Positions 27,673-36,539 of a stretch of 64,000 bases of DNA are shown piece by piece (position 1 is the first letter of the stretch; each line of letters begins with the position of its first letter). Source of the DNA: Pseudomonadota bacterium (GTDB taxonomy: Bacteria; Pseudomonadota; Gammaproteobacteria; Steroidobacterales; Steroidobacteraceae). The stretch lies in the NCBI GenBank assembly GCA_021851405.1, contig JAJZDW010000001.1, positions 1 to 64,000 of the forward strand. Reading direction: 5' to 3'. The position numbers and the translations under genes were made by a program. The notes under the pieces are model-generated. The model was not told the origin of the DNA and did not search any database. It saw only the letters and a program-made list of their open reading frames with translations.

Positions 27673-28841
27673 GCGTCGAGATCCGTCAGCGCCCGGCTGA
27701 GCAGATCGACGTGCGCCTCCTGCAGGATGAACGGCGGCAGCAGCCGCACCACGTCCGGATCGCTCGCGGTGCCGGTGAGAATACCGCGACGCAACAGCTC
27801 GGCATGAATCTGCTTGGCGGGCCGGCGGGTACGCAGTCCGAGCAGGAAGCCCTCGCCCTGCACGGCGCTCACCGGGCCGGTGAGACAAGTGCGGCGGATG
27901 TAGGCCGACACGCGCCGCACGTTCTCCAGCAGCCGCTCGGATTCGATGGCTTCGATCGTCGCGAGCACCGCGGCGCAGGCCATCGGCCCTCCCCCGTAGG
28001 TGGTGCCGAGCAGACCGATTTTCAGCGTGGCCGAGACCTGCGCCGACGTCAGCAGAGCGGCGACCGGGAACCCGTTGCCGAGCGCCTTGGCGGTGGTGAG
28101 CATGTCGGGCATCACGCCGTAGAGGCGGGCCGCGTAGGGCACGCCGATGCGACCGAACCCGCACTGCACCTCGTCGAAGATCAACTGCGCGCCCACCGCA
28201 TCGCAGCGCGCGCGCAGCGCCGCCAGGTACGGCGCGCCGAGATCGACCGCCCCGGCGAGCCCCTGCACCGGCTCGACGATGACCGCCGCGGTGCGCTCGC
28301 TCACTTCAGCCTCGATCGCCTGCAGATCCCCGCGCGGCAGAAAGCTCACGTCGAAGGGCGTGCGCGCAAATCCATACCAACTCTGCGATCCCCACGTGAC
28401 CGCCGAGGCCGCCGCGGTTCGACCGTGAAATGCGCCCTCGATCGCAACCACGTGCGCCCGCCCGCTCATGCGCAGCGCCAGGCGCAGTGCATTTTCGTTG
28501 GCTTCCGCGCCGCTGTTGACCATGAAGACGCTCGCGAACGGCAGCTCGGCGAACACGAGCAGACGTTGCGCGGCGTGCTCGCGCACGCTCATCGGCAGCG
28601 CATTGGTCTGGAACTGACAGGAGCGCGCCTGCTCGGCGAGCGCCTCACTCCAGAGAGCATGGCCGTAGCCGAGCGCCGCCACGGCGTGCCCGCCGTACAG
28701 ATCGAGAACCCGCTCACCGCGCGGACCGATGAGCCAGACGCCCTCGGCGCGCGCCACCTCGAACGGATACTGCGCGTACACGGGTGCAAGCGCGGACTCG
28801 TGCGGCGCGGGGGTGGAAGTCGCGTGCGGCGATGCGGTCAT
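27669..28841 (-). CDS. argD: Acylornithine aminotransferase (acetyl/succinylornithine)
   Basis: This 390-residue class III aminotransferase binds pyridoxal phosphate. The catalytic lysine is in LTTAKALGNGFPVAALL. LIFDEVQCGFGRIG contains the cofactor aspartate, and VNSGAEANENALRLALR and AIEGAFHGRTAAASAVTWG are family blocks. It transfers an amino group from glutamate to the acylated glutamate semialdehyde. ArgD/AstC enzymes accept acetyl and succinyl substrates, so it fits either version of the pathway. It overlaps argF' by 4 bases and follows argC by 13 bases. Confidence 0.94.
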   Translation of the reverse strand: MTASPHATSTPAPHESALAPVYAQYPFEVARAEGVWLIGPRGERVLDLYGGHAVAALGYGHALWSEALAEQARSCQFQTNALPMSVREHAAQRLLVFAELPFASVFMVNSGAEANENALRLALRMSGRAHVVAIEGAFHGRTAAASAVTWGSQSWYGFARTPFDVSFLPRGDLQAIEAEVSERTAAVIVEPVQGLAGAVDLGAPYLAALRARCDAVGAQLIFDEVQCGFGRIGVPYAARLYGVMPDMLTTAKALGNGFPVAALLTSAQVSATLKIGLLGTTYGGGPMACAAVLATIEAIESERLLENVRRVSAYIRRTCLTGPVSAVQGEGFLLGLRTRRPAKQIHAELLRRGILTGTASDPDVVRLLPPFILQEAHVDLLSRALTDLDA

Positions 28842-28854
28842 GGAAATCCTCGCG

Positions 28855-29916
28855 TCAGGTCCAGCCCGGGGCGGGCGCCGTGAGACCCTCGGTCTCGGGC
28901 AGGCCCAGCATCCGGTTCATCCATTGCACGGCGCCACCGGCGGCGCCCTTGGTCAGGTTGTCGATGGCGCACATGACCGCGAGCGTGCGCCCGTCGCTCG
29001 CGACCCCGAGATGGGCGTAATTGCTCGCGATGACGTCCTTGATGCGCGGAGCGCCCTCGAGCACCCGCACGAAGGGGGCGCGCGCATAGAACTCGCGCAG
29101 CGCACCGAGCACCTCGGCGGTGCCGAGCGGGCGCGCGAGGCTCGCCTGCACGGTCACGTGGATGCCGCGGGCAAACGGCCCGGAATGCGGGACGAAGGCG
29201 AACTCGGCCGCGACACCGCTCGCGGCGCGGGCACACGCGGCGATCTCCGGCGCATGCCGGTGAGCGAGCGCACTGTAGGCATACAGATCGCTGTGGCGCA
29301 CCGGATGATGCGTGCCCGGCGTGGGCTTGCGACCTGCGCCGGTGCTGCCGGTGACCCCCGCGACGAACAGCTGCGGGGAGACTAAGCCGAGGGTGAGCAG
29401 CGGGACGCTGGCCAACAGCACGGCGGTGGCAAAGCAGCCCGGGTGAGCGACGTGCTCGGTGGCGAGCTCGGCGAGATGTTCCGGCACCGCGCAGGTGAAT
29501 TGCCCGAGCCGCTCCGGTGCGCCCTGCGGGTGGTGGTAGACCTGCGCATAGTCCTCGGCCGAGCGGAACCTGAAATCCGCCGAAATGTCGACGACGCGCG
29601 GCCGGGTGCCGGCGGCGGCGGCCGCGCCGAGCAGCGAGTCGATCAGCGGCGCCGACACGCCGTGCGGGGCGGCCGAGAACAGCGCGCAGAGCGGCTCGCG
29701 CGTCAGCCGCGAGCGCACCTGCTCCTGCGACTCGAAGCGCATGCCGTCATAGGCGCCCGCCAGGTGCGGGAAGGCCGATACGAGTGACTCGCCGGGCTGG
29801 CTGTCGGACATCACGGCCGCGACGCGCAGGCGCGGATGCACCGCCAGCAGACGCAGCAGTTCCCCGGCCACGTAACCGGTCCCGCCGAGCACGACCGCCG
29901 GAATCGTGCCGCTCAC
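28855..29916 (-). CDS. argC: N-acetyl-gamma-glutamyl-phosphate reductase
   Basis: This 353-residue enzyme reduces the acylglutamyl phosphate to its semialdehyde with NADPH. The N-terminal Rossmann motif is VVLGGTGYVAGELLRLL. The catalytic cysteine lies in VAHPGCFATAVLLASVP. TGSTGAGRKPTPGTHH and VPHSGPFARGIHVTV are also typical. Its start overlaps the DUF1611 stop by 4 bases, implying translational coupling. It precedes argD. Confidence 0.95.
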   Translation of the reverse strand: MSGTIPAVVLGGTGYVAGELLRLLAVHPRLRVAAVMSDSQPGESLVSAFPHLAGAYDGMRFESQEQVRSRLTREPLCALFSAAPHGVSAPLIDSLLGAAAAAGTRPRVVDISADFRFRSAEDYAQVYHHPQGAPERLGQFTCAVPEHLAELATEHVAHPGCFATAVLLASVPLLTLGLVSPQLFVAGVTGSTGAGRKPTPGTHHPVRHSDLYAYSALAHRHAPEIAACARAASGVAAEFAFVPHSGPFARGIHVTVQASLARPLGTAEVLGALREFYARAPFVRVLEGAPRIKDVIASNYAHLGVASDGRTLAVMCAIDNLTKGAAGGAVQWMNRMLGLPETEGLTAPAPGWT

Positions 29917-30989
29917 GGCGGCGATCCCGCCGGAAGTCCCACCGCCTTCATGACGTGATCGCCGAGCGAGGCGCCATCGCTGATGGCATTGAATGCCGGC
30001 ACGTTCAGCTGCTCGGTGATCAGATCGATGCCGACCTGGTTGTCAGTCGCCGGCCCAGTGACCACGCAGGGCTCGATCCCGAAGCGCTCGCGCAACAGCT
30101 TCACCCCGCCCCAGGCCGCGACCGGATCGTTGGCCGAGAGCACCACCGCGGTGAGCGCGGAGCGGATGTCCGGGCACTCCAGGATGGCATCCACGCCGTA
30201 GGTGCCGAGAATGCCATCGCCGAGCTCGAACACGATGACCTCGGGCCGGCCGGCGGACAGTTCCGTCAGCATGGTGCGGGTCAATGCCGGTCCATTTTTC
30301 CGAGTCGTGGTGACGACCCCGAAATCGGTGAAGATCGCCGAGCGGCGCGCGCCGGCATCTTCCATGGCCATGATGTCGCGACGCAGCGAGACGCCGGTGG
30401 CCTTGAACGCATCGACCGTCAGGCCGCGGTGGCGCATGCGGCTGATCATGGCGCAGGCCGCGGCGGTCTTACCCGCCTCCATGCAGGTGCCGGCGAGCGC
30501 CACCACCGGGACGGCGCGCGTGTCGAGCGCAGCGGCCTGATCGAGCGGGCGGATACCGACGCGCGCCGGCACGCCGATGCGCTCACCGAGGTAGGGAAAG
30601 CGCAGCACCACCCCGAGCACGCGACAGTCGAACGGCTGCCCCTTGTCGGGATTGATCGAGTCGCACGCACCGAGCACCCCGCCGATGTTGAGCATCTGGA
30701 TCACGTCGCCCGGCTTGACCGTCGGCGGGATGTGTCCGGAGTAGCCGAACAGCGCCTTGCGGTGTCCGAGTGCGCCGACCACGATGTCGCCCTTGCGCAC
30801 CTTCGCCATGCGGCCGCTGGTCAGCTCCAGAGTGTTGTACGTCGATTTGTTGGTGAGTACCTCGACGACGATCACCACGCCCTCCTCGGCGGGGATGTCC
30901 GAGGCAATGCGAACCTCGCGCGAGAGGCCGCAGGCCTGGGCCACCGAGGCGATTTTGTCGACGACGACGCTGCGCATGCCGTTGCTCAT
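29913..30989 (-). CDS. DUF1611-like P-loop protein coupled into the arginine operon
   Basis: The 358-residue protein has two halves. The N-terminal half (IASDIPAEEGVVIVVEVL, GDIVVGALGHRKALFGYSGH) is beta-rich. The C-terminal half begins with a BioD-like P-loop, AGTCMEAGKTAA, then DAFKATGVSLRRDIM and VFELGDGILGTYG, which fit DUF1611. Some DUF1611 proteins (DgcN) are D-glutamate N-acetyltransferases, by literature memory. Here the gene lies 1 base after argG and overlaps argC by 4, in the operon slot where other species carry argE or argA-type genes. A role in making or removing an acyl group on glutamate derivatives is a reasonable guess but unproven. Start at 30989 fits the argG junction. Confidence 0.7.
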   Translation of the reverse strand: MSNGMRSVVVDKIASVAQACGLSREVRIASDIPAEEGVVIVVEVLTNKSTYNTLELTSGRMAKVRKGDIVVGALGHRKALFGYSGHIPPTVKPGDVIQMLNIGGVLGACDSINPDKGQPFDCRVLGVVLRFPYLGERIGVPARVGIRPLDQAAALDTRAVPVVALAGTCMEAGKTAAACAMISRMRHRGLTVDAFKATGVSLRRDIMAMEDAGARRSAIFTDFGVVTTTRKNGPALTRTMLTELSAGRPEVIVFELGDGILGTYGVDAILECPDIRSALTAVVLSANDPVAAWGGVKLLRERFGIEPCVVTGPATDNQVGIDLITEQLNVPAFNAISDGASLGDHVMKAVGLPAGSPP

Positions 30990-30990
30990 G

Positions 30991-32235
30991 TCACTGACCT
31001 CCCGCACCGCCCGCGGCGCGCTCCCCGGCGCGGCGGTGAAACACTCCGGTGAGCGCCACGATCTTGGAGAACCCGAGCGCATCCTGCGGTGTCCACTCAC
31101 CGGCCGCCTCGCCGTAGACGCCCTTCGAGGCGCTCATCAGCGAGTACGGGGATTCGACGCCCTCGATGAACAGGTTGCCCGGGCGCAGCGCGATGTGCAC
31201 CGTGCCACTGACGCGCTCCTGGGAGGACTCGAGCAGCGCCTCGATGTCGCGACACACCGGATCGAGCAGCTGACCTTCGTGAACCCAGTCGCCGTACGGC
31301 TGCGCCACGAGCTCCTTGATGCGCTGCTGGCGCGGGGTGAGCACCAGCTTCTCCAGTTCGCGGTGCGTGTTGAGCAGGACTTCCGCAGCGGGCGCCTCGA
31401 AGGCGACCCGGCCCTTGGTGCCGATGATGGTGTCGCCGAGATGGATCCCGCGACCGATGCCGAACGGCGCGGCGAGCGCCTCGAGCGCCTCGATGAGCGC
31501 TACGGGTGCGAGCGGCTCACCGTCGAGACCGGACGGGCGGCCGCGCTCGAAGGCGATCGTGTGGGTCTCGGGGGGGCGCGCGCGGCTGAACGCCTCGCGG
31601 GTCAGCACCCACGCCTCCTCCGGGAGACTGCCGCTCGAGGTGAGGGTTTCCTGACCGCCGATGGTCACGCCCCACAGACCGCGGTTGATCGAGTACGCCG
31701 CCCCGAAGGGTGGCACGGGCAGGGCGCGCTCCTGGAGGAACGCGAGCTCCTCGGCGCGCTTGAACGCGTGGTCGCGCACCGGGGCGAGCACCTCCAGGTC
31801 CGGGGCCAGCGTGCGCATGGCGACCTCGAAGCGCACCTGATCGTTGCCCGCGGCGGTGCAGCCGTGCGCGATCATGCGGGTACCGAGCTTGCGCGCCATG
31901 TGGGCGATGGTCTGCGCCTGCATGACCCGCTCGGCGCCGACGCACAGCGGATAGAGCTGGCCGCGCTTGACGTTGCCCATGATGAGGTAGCGCAGGACCT
32001 GCTCGAAGTACGCCTCGCGCGCATCGACCTGATGATGCTCGATGGCGCCGAGCGCCCGGGCGCGCTCGGCGAGCATGCGCGCCGCCTCGGCATCGATACC
32101 GCCGGTGTCGACGGTGACGGTGATGATGGGCCGGCGGTAGGTCTCCTTCAGCCAAGGCACCAGGAAGGAGGTGTCCAGGCCGCCGGAATAGGCGAGAACG
32201 ATGGGCTCGGCGCCCGAACTCGAGGCTGTAGGCAT
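30991..32235 (-). CDS. argG: Argininosuccinate synthase
   Basis: This 414-residue enzyme joins citrulline and aspartate using ATP. The PP-loop is IVLAYSGGLDTSFLVPWL, followed by VTVDTGGID. GCTAAGNDQVRFEVAM and the C-terminal LRPGNLFIEGVESPYSL are family blocks. It is the first enzyme gene after argR, four bases downstream. The DUF1611 gene starts one base after its stop. Synthesis from citrulline means the acyl group must be removed earlier in the pathway, by a deacylase that is not encoded in this window. Confidence 0.96.
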   Translation of the reverse strand: MPTASSSGAEPIVLAYSGGLDTSFLVPWLKETYRRPIITVTVDTGGIDAEAARMLAERARALGAIEHHQVDAREAYFEQVLRYLIMGNVKRGQLYPLCVGAERVMQAQTIAHMARKLGTRMIAHGCTAAGNDQVRFEVAMRTLAPDLEVLAPVRDHAFKRAEELAFLQERALPVPPFGAAYSINRGLWGVTIGGQETLTSSGSLPEEAWVLTREAFSRARPPETHTIAFERGRPSGLDGEPLAPVALIEALEALAAPFGIGRGIHLGDTIIGTKGRVAFEAPAAEVLLNTHRELEKLVLTPRQQRIKELVAQPYGDWVHEGQLLDPVCRDIEALLESSQERVSGTVHIALRPGNLFIEGVESPYSLMSASKGVYGEAAGEWTPQDALGFSKIVALTGVFHRRAGERAAGGAGGQ

Positions 32236-32239
32236 AGGT

Positions 32240-32686
32240 TCAGATCCGAAATAGCGCCTGCAGCCGCGCGATCAGCTGATCCTGCGCGTGGCCATCGGCG
32301 GTGGCGATGAAAATCGTGTCGTCTCCGGAGAGGGTGCCGGCCACCTCGGGCCACTCGGCCCGATCGATCGCGACCGCGACGCTCTGGGCGGCGCCGATGG
32401 TCGTGCGCAGCACCGCCAGGGAGGCGCCGGCCCGCTTCAGCCCGCGCACGAACTGCGCGAGCATCGCGAAATCACCGTGGGTGCGCGCGACCTCGTCCGA
32501 CGGCAGCACGTAGCGGCCGCTCGCCTTGAGCACCCCGAGGTCGCGCAGGTCGCGGCTGATGGAGGACTGCGTGACGTCGTAGCCGTCCTCGCGCAGCAGC
32601 CGTACCAAGTCCGCCTGCCGGTGCACCACCCCACTGCGCAGAATGCGCACCACCGCCTCGCGGCGTTCGAGCTGCTGAGCGTCCAT
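32240..32686 (-). CDS. argR: Arginine repressor ArgR
   Basis: This 148-residue regulator has an N-terminal winged helix with the recognition segment VTQSSISRDLRDLG. The C-terminal hexamerisation and arginine-binding domain carries LSGDDTIFIAT, which supplies the acidic pair that binds arginine. It heads the arginine operon and lies directly downstream of a promoter with a perfect ARG box. Autoregulation together with repression of the whole operon is therefore expected. Confidence 0.96.
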   Translation of the reverse strand: MDAQQLERREAVVRILRSGVVHRQADLVRLLREDGYDVTQSSISRDLRDLGVLKASGRYVLPSDEVARTHGDFAMLAQFVRGLKRAGASLAVLRTTIGAAQSVAVAIDRAEWPEVAGTLSGDDTIFIATADGHAQDQLIARLQALFRI

Positions 32687-32711
32687 GGCGGTTACGGATG
32701 GGGGCGGCCGG

Positions 32712-32758
32712 TATGCATAAACTTGCGCGTATTATGAATAATAATTCACGCACGTCAA
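32712..32758 (-). promoter_or_regulatory. argR-arg operon promoter with double ARG box
   Basis: TGAATAATAATTCA at 32735-32748 is a perfect core of the ArgR operator consensus TGAATwwwwATTCA. A weaker second box lies at 32712-32729, separated by 3 bp from the 18-bp box at 32733-32750, the standard spacing for two ArgR boxes. On the minus strand TTGACG at 32758-32753 is a good -35. TAATAC at 32734-32729 (spacer 18) or CATAAT at 32736-32731 (spacer 16) is the -10. The operator covers the promoter, so binding should block RNA polymerase. Confidence 0.85.
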
Positions 32759-32761
32759 GCC

Positions 32762-35700
32762 TCACTGGGTCACGGTGAACACCAGATCCGCGCCGCCGAG
32801 TTCACCGCTCTTGGTCTGCCCGATGAGCTTGCCCTGCCCGGCCTCGAGCCGGATCGTCCAGTGCTTGCCGATGCTGTAGCGCAGGCGCACGGCGCTCAGC
32901 TGCTCGGTCAGCCCCACGCCGTAGCTGACGTACAGGCGAGGCGAGAGGTACTTGCCGAGCACGATCGAGGTCTGATTGTTCATGTCGGTCTGCAGACTCA
33001 CATCCGGCAGACCGATGCGCGAGCCGAGCTGCTGCGCCAGGATCGCCCCGCCCTGCGCCAGCAGCTCGATGGCGGCCGTGCTCTGGCGGTTTTGCACCCC
33101 GGTGGTCGTCTGCAGCGCCTGCAGCGAGCCCCCGCCGCCGGAGAGGATGAGCGACATGATCTGCGACTGTGAGAGCGCCGGGTTGGAAAAGAACGAGACT
33201 TGAGGCTGCTTCAGTGTGCCGCTCACATTGATGCCCGCGGTGACGTCCGGATAGCGGCGCACGGCGCGAATTTCGATGCCGGGGTTGTCGAGCGGACCGC
33301 CGCGAAAGAACAGCCGGCCGGTCTGGATCGCCAGGCGACGCGCGTAGGCGGAATACTGCCCCTGGCGCACGAACAGCTCGCCCGTGGCGGTCGTACCCTG
33401 ACCAAACCCGCTGCGCACGGTGATCTGGCCGCTCAGCTGGCCGGTCAGGCCCATGGTCTGGATGTCGACGTCGTTGCCGAGATCGAAGGTGATCACGCTC
33501 AGCACGTGGTAGCGGTGCGCAACGCTCGAGGACTGCGCGCCCACGATCACCTGGTCGGACGAGGTGCGCACCGCGCCGCTGAAGTTGCGCGGGGCAATGT
33601 GTGCGTGCGTGATGAGCACTGTGCCGGTGGCAGTGATGCGGTGGCCGACCAGGCGGAAGTCGAGCTGCGGGGAGGCGTCGATGCGCGCCTCGGGCAAATC
33701 CACCACGCGCAGAGCGGTGCCGCGCAGATGTACCTCGCCGTGGGCGGCCGCCCCGCGCCAGGCCATCGTGCCGGTCGCCTGCAGCGTCCCCTTGCCGACC
33801 TGCGCCGAGCCGACGAAGCTCAGACCGCTCTGCACCAGTTGCGCCGTGAGGGACAGCTGGCGCATCTGCAGATTGGTGCGGTACAGGTCGGCCGAGGCAT
33901 CGACGATCTTCACGGTGCCGTGCAGGCGGGGGTCCCCGAGCGTTCCGCCGACCGTGGCGTGTGCGAGCAGCACCCCGGAGACGGCATCGACGCCGGGCAG
34001 GTACAGCGAGACCAGATTCAAGCGGGCGGTGCGCGCCTGCAGGCTGCCCGTGAGCGGCATCGCACGCCAATCGGCCGCCCCGCGGCGGATATCGAGCGCG
34101 GCCTCGAACGTGCCGATGGCGCCGGCCGTCAGGGATGCCCGCGCATGAATCGTCCGGGGTCCGGCGTTCGCCGTGAGCAGCCCGGAACCGATGCTCGTGT
34201 GCTCGACCGTGCCGCTGACGAGTCTGCGCGAGAGCACTCCGTTCGAGAGCGTCATGCGCAGTGTGCCCTGCACGGGCTTCCCGGCGCGGCCGGTGAGTTC
34301 GAGCGATGCGCCGAGGGTGCCTTGATATTCAACCGCAGGCGTCATGCCCGCCGTGAGCGTCGCCAGCGGCAGCTGGCTCGCGCTGACGTATGCCGACCAC
34401 CCCACCGAGGTCCAGCTCGCCCCGGTGCACAGCGCGCCCGGAGTCCCGTCCAGACACAGCGCCCCGAGCGCGCGGCGCGCCCGGGAGAGCGTCAGCTGTG
34501 CCGGGTCACGCAGATGCAGGTGCAACGACTGCGGACCGGTCACGTTGAACGAGGTGACCTCGCCGTTGAAAACACCCGCAGCGAAGCGACCGGACGCCCG
34601 CGCCGCAGCGTGCAGTCCGGGCGCATTCACCTCGAGCGTCGCGCGCAGAGTCGCCGCCGGCCCGCTCAGATCGAACTCCAGAGTGCGCAGCAGGTGATAG
34701 CGTGAACGCAGCTCTCGCAGCTGCACGCGGATCTGCGTGCGGTGCTGCGGGCGCGGGTCGAAGTCGACGTGCGCCCGCAGGGCGGCCAGCGAGTTGGCCC
34801 CGACGTGCAGATCTGATCCCTCCAGCCACGCGTTCACGCGCGGCGCGCGGCGTGACCCGTCGATCGAACCGTGCGCGCTGAGGGTGCCGCGATCGGCGCT
34901 CGAGATCAGGCGCAAGTCCCCCCGCAGAGCAAAGCGCAGGTGCATGTGCCGCGCCAGCCGGCCGGCCGCCGCGAGGCGTGTGTGGCCCAGATCCAGGCGC
35001 AGTCGCTGGAACGTCCACGCGCCATGATCGTGACTCACCGCGCCGCTGCCGCTGGCCGGCTGACCGCGCACCTGACCGCTCAACCGCTCGAGCCGCACGC
35101 GCAGCGGTGCATGGGCACCGAAGCCTTCGCCGGCGGCGCTGAGCGCGAAGTTGATCCGGCCGCTCAGCGCCGAGCGCAGCTGCGCCGGATCGACGCCGCG
35201 GCCGGTGAGGTGCACGCTCCAGCGCTTCACCGGCGTCCAGGCGAGCGCGCCGCGCGCCTCGATCCGCCCGCCGAGCATCTGCAGCGTGGCGTGTTGAATG
35301 ACCAGCCCGCTCGTGGTCAGGGACGCACCGAGAGTCACCGGCACCGGTGTAGTGGTGCCCACCTGCGCGACGCCGTGCGCGGCGAGTGCGTAGGGCCACC
35401 GGCCGGTGAGCGTGAAGTCCCCCGAGGGGCTGTGCACGCGCGCCGCGGCGCTGAGCGGCCAGCGCAGCCGGCGCCAGGTACCGCGCAGCTGCAGGTCCGG
35501 CCGCCCACCCCCGAAGCGCACCTGGCCGGCGCCGCTCAGCACCGTGCCGCTGGCCGGATGCGCCAGCACGAAGTGACGTGCACGCAGCACGCCGGCGCCG
35601 TAACGGCCGTCGAGCTGCACGTGAAAGGTGCCGGCGTGCAGCCCTCGCGGGTCGACGGTTCCGCCGAGGCGAAAGCCGTGCACGCCACCGGTGAGCGCGA

Positions 35701-36526
35701 GCTGCGCGCCGATGCGCCCGAAGCGCCCGGTGCGGTGCCAGGCGCGCAGATCGAACCCGCGGATGGCGAGTTCGCTCTGTGTGCTCCAGCGGCCGCGCTG
35801 CTCGCGCAGCGTCCCGTGCAGCCCCGCAGAGAAGGGCGCGCTCAGGTGCGCCTCGAGCGTCATGGCCGCGATGTTCCCGTGCAGCGCCAGATGACCTTGC
35901 CACCGCGGCTGGCGCGGCGGGCTCCAGGTGAACTCGCCGCCCACGGTGAGCTTCAGCGGCCGGGCGGCCTGCAGCGCCGCGGCGAGCCGGTACCGGGCCT
36001 GCCCCATGCGCAGCGTGAAATCCGTCACGTGCAGGTCCCGGTAGCCGATCTGCACCGCGCCGCGCAGCTCAGTGCCATCGAGGCGCCGGCCGTTCTCCAG
36101 CACCAGCCGCACGGCGCCGACCTGCGCGTGCGTCACGCGGATTCTCAGTCCCCAGGGCAGAAACTTAGGCCGGATGACCGGCAGCGGCCGGACCGGCTTG
36201 ATCCGGATGTAAGCCGTACGGATGCGGGTCTCGGGACTGACCAGGGTGCGCCAGGAGAGCGCCGAGAGATGCACGCGCGTGTCGACGTCATCGAACTGCA
36301 GGTAGACGTGCCGCTGATTGATCACCACGCGCTCGGCGTGCACGCCCGTGGCGAGCGTGCCACTCACCTGTTCGATGCGCACCTCGGCGGAGCCGAAGCG
36401 TGCCGGCAGGTGCGCCACGACGAAGCGCAGACCGCCCTGGGTATAGAACACGGCGTAGGCGGCCGCGGCGAGCAGCACTGCGAGCAGACCGATCAGCACC
36501 CCGCCCCAGATCAGAACTCGGCGCAT
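32762..36526 (-). CDS. tamB: TamB, inner-membrane/periplasmic lipid-transport bridge
   Basis: This 1254-residue protein starts with a membrane anchor (LIWGGVLIGLLAVLLAAAAYA). A very long series of beta strands then forms the AsmA/TamB-type hydrophobic groove, and the conserved C-terminal TamB (DUF490) domain follows. That domain shows PRLHGTVKIVDASADLYRTN, PDVTAGINVSGTLKQPQVSF and LYVSYGVGLTEQLSAVRLRY. TamB partners TamA and helps move phospholipids to the outer membrane. It starts 13 bases after tamA. The arginine-operon promoter sits right at its 3' end. Confidence 0.93.
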   Translation of the reverse strand: MRRVLIWGGVLIGLLAVLLAAAAYAVFYTQGGLRFVVAHLPARFGSAEVRIEQVSGTLATGVHAERVVINQRHVYLQFDDVDTRVHLSALSWRTLVSPETRIRTAYIRIKPVRPLPVIRPKFLPWGLRIRVTHAQVGAVRLVLENGRRLDGTELRGAVQIGYRDLHVTDFTLRMGQARYRLAAALQAARPLKLTVGGEFTWSPPRQPRWQGHLALHGNIAAMTLEAHLSAPFSAGLHGTLREQRGRWSTQSELAIRGFDLRAWHRTGRFGRIGAQLALTGGVHGFRLGGTVDPRGLHAGTFHVQLDGRYGAGVLRARHFVLAHPASGTVLSGAGQVRFGGGRPDLQLRGTWRRLRWPLSAAARVHSPSGDFTLTGRWPYALAAHGVAQVGTTTPVPVTLGASLTTSGLVIQHATLQMLGGRIEARGALAWTPVKRWSVHLTGRGVDPAQLRSALSGRINFALSAAGEGFGAHAPLRVRLERLSGQVRGQPASGSGAVSHDHGAWTFQRLRLDLGHTRLAAAGRLARHMHLRFALRGDLRLISSADRGTLSAHGSIDGSRRAPRVNAWLEGSDLHVGANSLAALRAHVDFDPRPQHRTQIRVQLRELRSRYHLLRTLEFDLSGPAATLRATLEVNAPGLHAAARASGRFAAGVFNGEVTSFNVTGPQSLHLHLRDPAQLTLSRARRALGALCLDGTPGALCTGASWTSVGWSAYVSASQLPLATLTAGMTPAVEYQGTLGASLELTGRAGKPVQGTLRMTLSNGVLSRRLVSGTVEHTSIGSGLLTANAGPRTIHARASLTAGAIGTFEAALDIRRGAADWRAMPLTGSLQARTARLNLVSLYLPGVDAVSGVLLAHATVGGTLGDPRLHGTVKIVDASADLYRTNLQMRQLSLTAQLVQSGLSFVGSAQVGKGTLQATGTMAWRGAAAHGEVHLRGTALRVVDLPEARIDASPQLDFRLVGHRITATGTVLITHAHIAPRNFSGAVRTSSDQVIVGAQSSSVAHRYHVLSVITFDLGNDVDIQTMGLTGQLSGQITVRSGFGQGTTATGELFVRQGQYSAYARRLAIQTGRLFFRGGPLDNPGIEIRAVRRYPDVTAGINVSGTLKQPQVSFFSNPALSQSQIMSLILSGGGGSLQALQTTTGVQNRQSTAAIELLAQGGAILAQQLGSRIGLPDVSLQTDMNNQTSIVLGKYLSPRLYVSYGVGLTEQLSAVRLRYSIGKHWTIRLEAGQGKLIGQTKSGELGGADLVFTVTQ

Positions 36527-36539
36527 CGCTCAGCGTTCC

